From: Syngnathus acus
Taxonomy: Eukaryota; Chordata; Actinopteri; Syngnathiformes; Syngnathidae
DNA: 64,000 nt
NCBI RefSeq assembly: GCF_901709675.1
Contig: NC_051095.1
Span: 15,637,456 to 15,701,455 of the forward strand
Direction: 5' to 3'
This document shows positions 29,852 through 57,800 of this stretch, one piece after another. A program made the translations under genes and the position numbers. Within the stretch, counting starts at the first letter, position 1, and each line of letters begins with the position of its first letter. The notes under the pieces are model-generated. The model did not search any database and was not told where the DNA came from. It saw only the letters and a list, made by a program, of their open reading frames with translations.

Positions 29852-29864
29852 GGCAACAGATAAT

Positions 29865-30120
29865 TTCTCTTTTAATTACTTCCAATGGGAAAAAATTGTT
29901 TTGAAATGACAGCAATTTGGAGGTCAACTCATTGCTGACTTATACGCAAAATTACACTTCTGTAAAGACCTTCAAATTTGATTTGTTACCAGTCATCATT
30001 TAACGGATTCCTTCATCCATCTATTGCTGTGTGGCAGAAACACTGATTTGATTATAAATAAATAAAAACATACACACATATATGAATGAATTAATCAATA
30101 AATGATTCAATCAATAAATG

Positions 30121-30176
<56 letters not shown>

Positions 30177-30869
30177 AAGACCTGGCTTAAAGTGATTATT
30201 TTGTATTTACAGTGAACTTGTTTATCATCCCGTTGCCGCAATGACGTTTTTAGTTGTTTAGCGCCATATAGTGGACACCTAAGATAAGGCAAGTATAACT
30301 TCGTACATGAGTGCTACCTGGCTGTTTCAACTCAGGAAAACTTCTGTTTAAATTAAAATATTTATCTGAACACAGGAAAGCTAATACTTATCCACACAAA
30401 AAGGATCCGAAACGGTGCCGCTAATAGAAACGCTACAAAATGAAAAGAATGTGGTTTGTCCGGAAGAGGCAGCCTCCAGGTTTTGTTTTTCTCCCGTGGA
30501 TAAATGGGGACTTGACAAATACATAGGGGGACTGAGAAAACATTTTGAAAATATATTTTATAAAATAACTAAAATGCTGGAGGGGCTACACAAATTTTGG
30601 AGGGGGAATACCCTGTACCGCCCCGGTATCACCGGGTAATTAATTGCTGGTTGCAATGTGCACTGCATGATTGGGTTTCTGTTTTAAACAGTTTATTTGG
30701 TGAAATGGGTTTAAACGAAGAGCAGAGAATGGAATGCATTCAACATCCCTTTAACTTTAACTGTGTATGACGCGCATTTAATTCATCATATACATAAAAA
30801 CGCACTTGTGAGGAGGGGGTGATTTCGTTTTCCCTGCAACAAGCCAGGAACCACGATTACGCAGTGGTT
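29865..30869. other. Intergenic DNA upstream of kdm3b
   Basis: AT-rich; contains an (AATC)n tetranucleotide run (30124-30173). No coding sequence recognised. Confidence 0.5.
30124..30173. repeat. (CAAT)n tetranucleotide microsatellite
   Basis: About 12 perfect CAAT units, preceded by imperfect units from about 30090. Confidence 0.95.
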
Positions 30870-31235
30870 CATATTGCAATTCAGACTTTCTCCACGAGAG
30901 ATCGCCACTCGCCAATACAAGAGCCCGTGTCTCCGCAGTGCTGGTTGCCTACGAGGAGTGCGTTTGATTGTTGCAGGGCTCAATGGCGGACGTAGCAGAG
31001 TAGTCGCGGACATCACCGAGGACAATAACATCTCCACCGTGTTAATTCCGTGTCGACGTCCCGTGCCGTGGTGTGCACGGCTCGATTTGCAGTTTGCGGT
31101 GTATTTAGCGGTACATTTAGTGGCCGCCATCGGCTATTTCCCCCTCCCCTGCTCGTCTTTTCGCACTTTCGAGTTCGCATCCGAGCGAGGAAGTTCATGC
31201 TGGCTCGATAGAGGCAGCTGGTTTGCGGGCAAAAC
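30870..31235 (+). promoter_or_regulatory. kdm3b: CpG-rich promoter and 5' UTR of kdm3b
   Basis: Sequence changes abruptly from AT-rich to CpG-rich from about 30.87 kb into exon 1 (for example cgagagatcgcc, gtcgcggacatcaccg, gtgtcgacgtcccgtgccg). No TATA box was seen close to a plausible start. This fits a CpG-island promoter of a broadly expressed chromatin regulator. The transcription start cannot be placed exactly. Confidence 0.6.
30983..31003 (+). other. Possible upstream ORF (6 codons) in the kdm3b leader
   Basis: ATG at 30983 with G at +4, followed by five sense codons and TAG at 31001-31003. It would act only if transcription starts upstream of it. Its peptide MADVAE is noted in findings. 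Confidence 0.3.
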
Positions 31236-49355
<18,120 letters not shown>

Positions 49356-50200
49356 TCATTGACTGGTGTGCCGTGATGACTAGCCTCCCAAGACCACTTC
49401 ACACCATCTCATAAGATCTTTTCATACGCATCTACATTACACACAAACACACACACACACACGCACACTAACACACACACTGCAGCGTGAGGCATCAAGT
49501 GTATAATGTCAAATTTGGGAGAAGGGTTCAACCTGGTTTTGTGCTTTTCAGGGCGCCAATGAAGGAAGTCCTTTATCGCTGTCGCACAGACAAACTTGTC
49601 TAGCTTTTTTTTTTCTTTTCAATTTGTTTTGATTAACTCTGTATTTAAAGTCATTGTGTTTGTTTTGTCGTTTCCATTGTATATGTACAATGTGCAAGTA
49701 AGGGAGGTAAAAGCTGACGTGCCTTCGAAGCAGATGTTCAGCAACCATATAAGAAACTGCTATGTGCGTTCCAGACTCATGTTTCTATTTTAATGACATC
49801 AGTGTATTTCAATAGATGCAAGGATTTGTAGATTTTTGTTGTTGTTCTTGCAGTTTTCAAACTGGGTGCTTTTACCCTCAGTGGCTGAAAGTGTATTTGT
49901 GAAGCAGCCAATGAAGGAAGCAGACCAAAGTTTTGTATTTTTAGTTTTCACTTTAAGAAGTCTTTTCTTTTGTACACCCCCTTTGTCATTGCACAAGTAA
50001 TGATCAGGAGGATTTCATAGAAGAGGCTTTTTTTTGGTTACTATGTTTCACAGGCTGAATAACTGCAGATTTTCAAAAACATTGTTCTAAAATCACATTT
50101 GCAGCTGAACAGAACTACTGGCCATTAACATTGTATCAATATATATTGATCTTAGCAGTCTGTTTGATTTTTCACAATAAAGTTAAGAAAAATGGCTGTG
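49356..50200 (+). other. kdm3b: kdm3b 3' UTR with polyadenylation signal
   Basis: Stop codon TAG is at 49353-49355. AATAAA is at 50176-50181, followed within 20-40 bp by TG-rich sequence (ggctgtgtgtgggtgtgtgt), a good downstream element. A short AC run lies at 49441-49463. Confidence 0.75.
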
Positions 50201-50404
50201 TGTGGGTGTGTGTACGCATGTAAGTTACCATTCACCCGCTTCACTTTTTTTCTTTTAACTAATGAAATTTGAGTTAAACATTATATCGAGGAGCATCAGC
50301 TCTTATAGATGTTAAAGATTCCAAGCAGACAAACCCACAGCATGAAGTCCACAAGGTTAATATAAAGCAAAACAAAAAGTTGCTGGGTGATCCAGACGCA
50401 ATTC

Positions 50405-51706
50405 ATCATCGGCGTTCAACACCATCGCTCCTGACATCCTCCAACAGAAGCTCATCCAGCTTGCGGTGCCTGCCTCCACCTGTCAGTGGATCACCAGCTT
50501 CCTGACCAACAGGAGACAGCGTGTGAGGCTGGGGGGCATCACATCTGACACCCGGACCACCAATACTGGAGCCCCTCAGGGGTGCGTCCTCTCCCCACTG
50601 CTCTTCTCTCTCTACACCAATGATTTCTCCTCAGGTGACTCTCCTGTGAAGCTCCTGAAGTATGCATACGACACCACTCTCATCGGACTGATCCAGGACG
50701 GTGATGAGACTGCGTACAGACAGGAGGTGGAGCGGCTGGTCCACTGGTGCAGCCAAAACCACCTGGAGCTGAACTCGCTCAAGACCGTGGAGATGACGGT
50801 GGATTTCAGGCGAGACCCTTCACCACTTTTACCCCTCACTATCCGCAGTAATACTATTCTCTCCACAGACACCTTCAAGTTCCTGGGAACCACAATCTCT
50901 CGGGACCTGAAATGGACTGGCCACATAGACTCTGTCCGGAAGAAGGCCCAGCAGAGGCTGTACTTCCTGAGACAGCTCAAGAAGTTCAACCTGCCGCGAG
51001 AGCTTCTGAAGACCTTCTACACTGCCATCATCCAGTCTGTCCTCTGCACCTCCATCACCGTCTGGTTTGGATCGGCCTCCAAACAAGACAAGCACAGACT
51101 GCAACGGACAATCAGGACTGCTGAAAAAATCATTGGAATCAACCTCCCATCTATCCAAGACTTGTACCTGTCCAGGGCCAGGAAACGTGCAAGGAACATC
51201 TCTACAGACCCTTCTCACCCAGGTTGCAGTCTGTTTGAACTACTCCCCTCCGGACGGCGTTATAGAGCTCGATACGCCAAAACCAGCAGACACAGAGACA
51301 GCTTCTTCCCCCAGGCTGTTGCTCTGATGAACTCACACCACTCTTAGAGTCTCAGAGTCATTACTGTGCAATAACATGCTGCTCTCCACACCTTTTTTGA
51401 ATTTGTCTACACTGTTTGTACTATGTGTCCTCTCTGCATCCATTGCAGCCTGGTCATCCTGGAAGAGGGACCTTCCCATCTGTGGTCTCTTCTCAAGGTT
51501 TCTCATTTCCCCTAGCTGGAGTTTTGAGTTTTTCCTTGCCCTTTTGGGAGTTTAAGATCAGTGGATGTTTGAGAATATTTGCCATTTTTCACGTGTCCTG
51601 AGTGTTGTTAGTCACCTAAATGTTGAACAGAGGGTGTGATTTACCGAAGTCAAATTCCTTGTTTGGCACGCTCAAACGTGGCGAATAAAAACTCTTGAAT
51701 CTTGAA
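50405..51706 (+). mobile_element. Second 5'-truncated LINE, with 3' UTR and tail
   Basis: Begins inside the reverse transcriptase, continues through the thumb and a roughly 360-bp 3' UTR, and ends aataaaaactcttgaatctt, where ACTCTTGA-type repeats form the tail. It lies about 200 bp beyond the kdm3b polyadenylation signal. Related to, but clearly distinct from, the LINE at 46126-48410, with a different 3' UTR and tail. Confidence 0.85.
50407..51347 (+). pseudogene. Reverse transcriptase fragment with altered catalytic box
   Basis: Open from about 50407 (AFNTIAPDIL) to a stop at 51345-51347. Motifs [11 protein letters not shown] and LPSGRRYR are present. The catalytic box reads YAYDTT where the family has [FY]ADDTT, so one of the two adjacent metal-binding Asp is Tyr. 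Together with the missing N-terminal half, this makes it inactive. Confidence 0.85.
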
Positions 51707-52167
51707 TTGTCCTTTTCCTCTACCTGATGTCAAGCATTTCATTAGGCCTATCATATAGTCACCAAAATAGTTTGGTTTTTGGTGTTTTGGTATTAAAATC
51801 AGAAAAAATAAGAAGGCGTCAATGTGTAAACGCTCAACCACCATAGCCACAGTTGTGGCGGACCTCAGTGCGAGGCCGCTCATCCAGCAGGCCTACAGTT
51901 AGGGGTGGGGTGATCTGTTTGTCCTTTCGTGAGGTCATGCTCTCTTTGCATCTTTGATGAATTGTCTGTAGCCACAGTTGTTGGTAGACAGTCATGGAAT
52001 TAAGACATGTTCTTCCGTTCTGCCACACAGTCATCTTTTTTACCCGCTGCAAAAAAAATTAACTCTTGCAGTTTACTGATTTACTATAATTAAAGTAAAT
52101 AATACTGATTCACTATAATTTCTTAAGAAAATAATAGGGCCGCAAAAAGCACATTTTGCACCAGGAC
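51707..52167. other. Intergenic DNA
   Basis: No gene or named repeat recognised between the LINE tail and the palindromic composite. Confidence 0.5.
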
Positions 52168-53204
52168 TAGTGATGTGCATTCCAGTTATTTTAAGTGAAC
52201 TGGATCTTTAGAATCAGTTTACTCAGAAGATTCGTTCAAACGAATCGTTTAACGAATCGCCCCCACACACACACTGATCCGTTTTTTTTTGGTGAACCGT
52301 TCGTTCAAAAGAACGAATTTTCTTTCAGTGAACGAGAGTGAACGAATCACTTTAACGAATCACTTCCTAAAGTGATTCGTTCTTTTTTCAGTTCATATGA
52401 CTTCAACCAGTAGGTGTCGGTAATGCGCATTGAAGCTGGTGCCACCACGCCGTAAATCAAAACGAAGAAGAAAATGACGTGACTTCCCGTTCACGAACGA
52501 GTCGTGAATTGCATTTCCCGTTCACCAACTGAACGGAGTGAACGAGTCAGTGAGTGAGTGATTTGCATTTCCAGTTCATCGCGTGAACGGATCAGTGAGG
52601 GAACGAATCCTGACTTTCCCGTTCGCGAACGAGTTAATGGGTCAACTGTCTTCCCGTGCATCAACGGATCAGTCAGTGAATGTGTTGCGTCTCCTGGCGT
52701 GAACTATGGAAGCCAGAATGTAGATTTGTCAAGGAAAGAAAGAAGCACTCAATGAAACACCACTTTTATGCGCGTTTTCTCCAAGCTAACGGCTAACTTT
52801 ATTGCATGAAGGGATGCGCCGTTATGCAACAACGGGGAGATTATGCTTCTCTTTGGGTAACACTTGTAGTAGTTTTTAAATAACGTCTATGCATATACAC
52901 GCCTAAATATTGTTATCCAATATATCTACTGCAATTTCACATTGGATTGCCGGTATGAAATGTACTTTTATTGTTATTATTTTAATAAACATTTATGTTA
53001 AAAATTGTCTGGTGTTTTATTCCTTGTTTTTATATTCGCCAATTAAAACATAAAAATCAGACATTTGGTTAACTGCTTTATATGACAACATGTGTAGGTA
53101 CACCTCATGGACACTTCAATAGGTACACTACACGAGGTTAAAAAAAAAAAAAAAAGAATAAATAAATAAAGGGTTAGTTGCACAATAAAAGCACATTTAA
53201 GCAT

Positions 53205-53272
53205 TAACTCGCACCTGGGATTGAACCAAGATCTTACCAAGCAAGAGCCCGTGTTACTAACCAGTCGGCTGT
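53205..53272 (-). repeat. tRNA-like sequence (SINE head or tRNA relic)
   Basis: On the minus strand agccgactggttagtaacac precedes a perfect B box GGTTCAATCCC. The acceptor ends do not pair, so it is not a functional tRNA gene as read. Confidence 0.4.
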
Positions 53273-53417
53273 TCTGATATGACAGGCAATGGTCGAATGT
53301 ACTCTTTTGTACTCGTGATGTGCATCACAGGCCAATAGGGAAAAAGCTTAAGTGAAAGTGAAAAGTGCCACACCCGCCCTCACCCCCACCTCCTGATTGG
53401 CTGTTTGAGTTGTGACG

Positions 53418-53793
53418 TCACTTGGACACTCCATTAGGTACACCGCCATTTTCAAGTGTACCTAATAACAGGCCACTTTATTAGGGAAATATCATGGTCA
53501 AAGGTCACAGGTGTCAAGCTCTAGTCCTCGGGGCCGCATTCCAACATGTTTTCCAAGATTCACCTCGTGTATTTCCCTAATAAAGTGACCTGTTATTCGG
53601 TACACTTGAAAATGGCAGTGTACCTAATGGAGTGTCCATGTGATTCCCTCGTTAAGTGCACCTGCGTGAAAAGTTTTAGCTCCTGCGGAACGTGAAAGTG
53701 ACCAAAAACTTTTCCCGCAGGTGCGCTTAACGAGGGTCACTTGGATAACATGTTGGAACGCGGCCCCGAGGACTAGCGCTTGACACCTGTGAC
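53418..53793. repeat. Interleaved palindromes
   Basis: Arm pairs: A 53418-53492 with 53570-53643; B 53504-53556 with 53741-53793; C about 53646-53682 with 53704-53738. Pair A carries the motif ggtacac...ttcaagtgtacctaat; pair B has ends gtcacaggtgtcaagc. Arms A and B interleave rather than nest. Confidence 0.7.
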
Positions 53794-53852
53794 ACTGGTT
53801 GGGAAACACTGCTCTAACCCCAACCCTAAACCTAGATCTAACCCCAACCCTA

Positions 53853-54004
53853 GCTTTAAGCCAGGGGTCTCAAACTCCAGTCCTCGGGGCCGCATTCCTA
53901 CATGTTTTCCAAGTTTCCCTCGTTAAACACACCCGAGGGAAACTTGGAAAACATGTAGGAATGCGGCCCCCGAGGACTGGAGTTTGAGACCCCTGCCTTA
54001 AAGC
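53853..54004. repeat. Near-perfect 70-bp-arm hairpin
   Basis: The left arm 53853-53922 and the right arm up to 54004 are reverse complements except for one mismatch and one extra C/G in the right arm, around a loop of about 10 bases. The ends caggggtctcaaactcc / gagtttgagacccctg are hAT-like. Confidence 0.8.
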
Positions 54005-54293
54005 ATCCAAACATCGCATGACTGCTGATGCTGAGCTCCCATCAGGCAATGGTAACATTAGCCCAGGCAGTTCACCCATTGACTCGTTCGCGAACGATAA
54101 AGTCAGGATTCGTTCCCTCACTGATCCGTTCTCGCGATGAACTGGAAATGCAAATCACTCACTGACTCGTTCACTCACAGATCCGTTACGTCATTTTCTT
54201 CTTCGTTTTGTTTTACGGCGAGGTGGCACCAGCTTCAATGCGCATTACCGACACCTACTGGTTGAAGTCATATGAACTGAAAAAAGAACGAAG

Positions 54294-54489
54294 TTCTTCC
54301 TTGCCCTCTTGGGAGTTTAGATCAGGGGATGTTTGAGAATATTTGCCATATTTCACATGTCCTGAGTGTTGTTAGTCTCACCTAAATGTTGAACAGAGGC
54401 TGTGATTTACCGAAGTCAAATTCCTTGTTTGGCACGCTCAAACATGGCGAATAAAAAACTCTTGAACTCTTGAACTTGAACTCTTGAAT
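54294..54489 (+). mobile_element. 3' end of a LINE of the same family as 50405-51706
   Basis: Closely similar to 51528-51706 (gggagttta...gtcaaattccttgtttggc...ggcgaataaaa) and ends in a longer ACTCTTGA-type tail. A 5'-truncated insertion that interrupts the right arm of the composite. Confidence 0.85.
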
Positions 54490-54561
54490 CACTTCACTCT
54501 CGTTCACTGAAAAGAAATCCGTTCTTTTGAACGAATCGTTCACTCACGAGCCAACACGAAT

Positions 54562-54893
54562 CAGGACCCCATGGAAGCTCTGGCCCGCCCTCCTTGTGTG
54601 ACTGAATGGGAGGGGCAGCAAAAAGTTGAGTCCATTTCAGATTGGTGTCCCTTTAAGGAGCACCCTCGCTGCACTGACAGCAACCTCACTCCACGACGCA
54701 AAGCAGTTTTCAGCCAAAGACTGCAGCACATCCTGGGCTGCTGTCTCCCTACACCTGGCGGTAGGCTCCCCTGTCCCCCAGCTTCTTCACCACAAGCCGC
54801 GTCCACGAGCGGTATGGGGGCGCCCATAGCCCACTAGCTCGTCTCCTTTTCAACCCCGAGGCGGAGAAGGCAAGCGGCCGGAGGTCTAGCAAG
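54562..54893 (+). promoter_or_regulatory. reep2: Probable reep2 promoter and 5' UTR
   Basis: GC-richer, unique-looking sequence between the repeat composite and the reep2 ATG (ccccgaggcggagaaggcaa just before it). No TATA box was identified. An open frame on each strand here resembles no known protein. Confidence 0.4.
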
Positions 54894-57800
54894 ATGGTGT
54901 CGTGGATGATTTCGAGGATGGTTGTGTGAGTAGTGGTGCTGTTTTTTGTTGTGGTGGTCCAGTGTTAGCAGAGCTGAGCGGCGGCTCCATTCATCCGCCT
55001 GATGCTGGACGCCAAATCACAAGGCAGTCTCGCCTGACAACTGTAAAGCTATGAGCCTACTCAGCCAACGCAGTAATAAACAATTCTGCCATTTCAATTT
55101 CATCTTATTTCAACCGCTAATTAATCATTGTGACGCGTTGCGAGCTAGCATTCGCCTGGTAGCTAACCGCTAGCCACCATCTGACCCGACAGCATTATTG
55201 GCAGGAGTTGTTCTCGCTTTCCCTAACTAAAGCAGCTCCAGATAGCCCGATTCGCTGCAGTAAACGCATTGGAAACTTACCAAGGGTATATTTTGTTTAA
55301 AAGAAATTCTCAGCTTCAATATGTCTAACATTTGTTGATCAAATATGATGACAAGGCAGTAAACGGATGCCCCCCCTGACTGCAGCCCCTCAGCTGATAA
55401 AAGCAGATATTAAACAGCATTGTGATGAAGGGATGGATGACAGGACGTTCCAGGGTGAGTCAAGTGTTTAGGCCCCCATATCGACGGGGAATGACTCGAC
55501 TAAAGTCATGCTGCTGCATTGCTTCTCTCTGTATTGTGTAGCCAGATAAAGTGCCAGTTTAATCCTCTAAACTCGCAAGATGTTTGAATATCAGTGGTTT
55601 TCATTTTGCCTGAGATTATCTTCCTCAGATTGCATAAGCAGAGTTTGCAGATGGGTACCTTCTGATAGCATCCATCTGTCTTTTCTACATTGCTGCATCT
55701 GATCATGAAGACCAACGTCCGAGCAATGGATGCGCTGTGAATACCAACAGCTGGCTAGCAACTTTCTACTAGCAAGATTATGTACTATAAGCACCGATTT
55801 ATAAAAAAATAATCAAGACTCACTGGAAGTTAAGATTTCTTGGAAATCTACGAAGTCTTTGGTTTCAGTCCATTCACTCAACATTTGTGACACCTAACAA
55901 GAGAGAGCCTGCCTTGGAATCTTTGGTTCTGGTCTTTGAGGAATAGAATTGTCTAAAATGTCTGGACAGTAACACAAAGTGAGGGGGCTTTTTCGTGTTT
56001 TATACAAAACCTCAATGATCTTGTAAGCAATGCAGGCAAGATGAAGGTAAAAGAACAAAAAGTAGTTATTTAACCAAGGCTGTTTCCCCACAATTTCCTG
56101 AAGTTCTCTGAGAATAATGCATGAATCCTGTGAGAAAAAGGTTTCAGTGACAGTGTAGAAATTAGGATTGTTTGGCCTTGGTGTACTACAGGGTGCGGTT
56201 CTCAATGTTAAATGAGAAAGCCAAACAGCACGGTGGTCAAGTGATGAACATGTCTCACCCCACTGTTCTGACGTTTGGGGCTTGAAGCAGTTGGTTGGCA
56301 ACCAATCGGTCAATGATGTGCCCTCCAACTAGTAGAGGTGAATGGACTGTATCCCAAGACGTGATTGTGGTCTCTCTCTTTAATACTTAAAAATAGACAG
56401 CACTGAAGGAAACTGAAAAGTATGCAGCTGAGCCTACCAGTCAGAAATTCAAAATGCTTGTGACAACAAAGGAGAAGAGCAAGGGTGGAAATTGAGGCCA
56501 CTCCAATACAGTCCTGATAAAAGTTGTCATTCTTTGTTGCTATCCGGCTGCCTCTGTTCCATCAACACGAATGAATGCACATCAGCAATAAAGCCCCCAA
56601 TCACACAGTAGCCCACCCATGGCAAACTTCTTATCTGACTTCCCGACTCTGTGTATCAGGTTTGTGTTTTGACTAACCACTCCCCATCTCACAGAGGGCT
56701 TGATAATCGAGAATACTTCGAGATAAAATAGGGCTCACCTCATCATTTGTTTTTTTTAGGTTTCAGAGTCCACCAAAGAGGCTCTGTTGTCATTTTGTGT
56801 CCTCTAAGCGTCACTCTTGCTTTTTTTTCTTCTTCTTTCCTAGCCTCGCCTTTGGGACGCTCTACCCAGCGTACGCGTCATACAAGGCTGTCAAAACGAA
56901 GAATGTGAAGGAATATGTAAGTTTCACCGCGAGCTACAAAATCAAGTGTATCATTTTTGACCCCTCGCTAGTGTTCCAGTTTTAAGATGTTTAGCCTCAG
57001 GTTGCTGTCAACTGTATTTACCTCCACTGAGGAGTTCTTACTGGCTTGTGTTTGGTCCCTTTGTCAGCAGTGTTGAACAAAACTCCAGGCCAGGTTTTTC
57101 TTCAATTGGTGCAGGGCCTGCTGACCATTGAAATTTTAGTCATTTTAAATGTATTCAATTACATGAACCGTTGATAACACAGAGGCTTGTGTTTCATCAT
57201 TACTCTCGTCCAAGTGTAGTGAAATGTCCCCAATGTTGGAGTTGAAGTAAAGCAAGACTTAGACAGACTTTGACTTGAATGTACTTCATCGGCAATAACG
57301 GAAGCTGCACTTGCTCTTTTGTCAATTATACATTTGCTAAAACAGTAATGCTTGAACACAGTCAGATTCGGTGCTAATTTAACTGTTGTTCATTGTTGGT
57401 GCAGTAGTTGCATCACACTAACAGCTGTTTTTGTATTTTGCCCCTCTGGCTAAATACTATTTTTGTATTCAATCTCATTAGGCATGCAAAGTATCTGCTA
57501 TAGTACATAGAAATGAGTTCAATTTAACAGGAATGTGTTCACTTTCTTTATCCATTATCTGCAATTGTAAACTTGAAAAGTTGATTGCGGCTCGTCGAGA
57601 GCAGTCGGTGCATGGCTGAGTCTTAAACAGAAGGGGTCCTCCCTGCTTACCTCATCACTGCAAAGGATGAGCGTGAGGGGAGGGGCAGGAGCAGCAGCAT
57701 GCTGGCCTGACGCCTGAATTCACACGAGAAAACAATCTCCTCCTTCCTGAGAAGTTACCATAGCAACCATCCCCTTTCTCTCTACCGTGTCTAGAGCAGA

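Larger units (their letters stand above)
52168..54560. mobile_element. Large composite with long inverted arms (hAT-like?), nested insertions
   Basis: The left arm (about 52290-52650) and right arm (about 54066-54550) are inverted copies: aaccagtaggtgtcggtaat on the left, attaccgacacctactggtt on the right. Both arms are built of ttcgttc/gaacgaa words. The left arm has about 75 bp not in the right; the right arm is interrupted by a LINE 3' end (54294-54489). The left edge tagtgatgtgc resembles fish hAT termini. The 1.4-kb interior holds no transposase, only smaller palindromes and a tRNA-like piece. Exact ends and target duplication not resolved. Confidence 0.65.

Noticed and set aside
30124-30173. 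Regular short repeats as a possible CRISPR-like array
   Set aside because: Perfect 4-bp microsatellite with no spacers; the genome is eukaryotic.
53205-53272. Functional tRNA gene on the minus strand
   Set aside because: Perfect B box only; ends do not pair and the site lies within a repeat composite.
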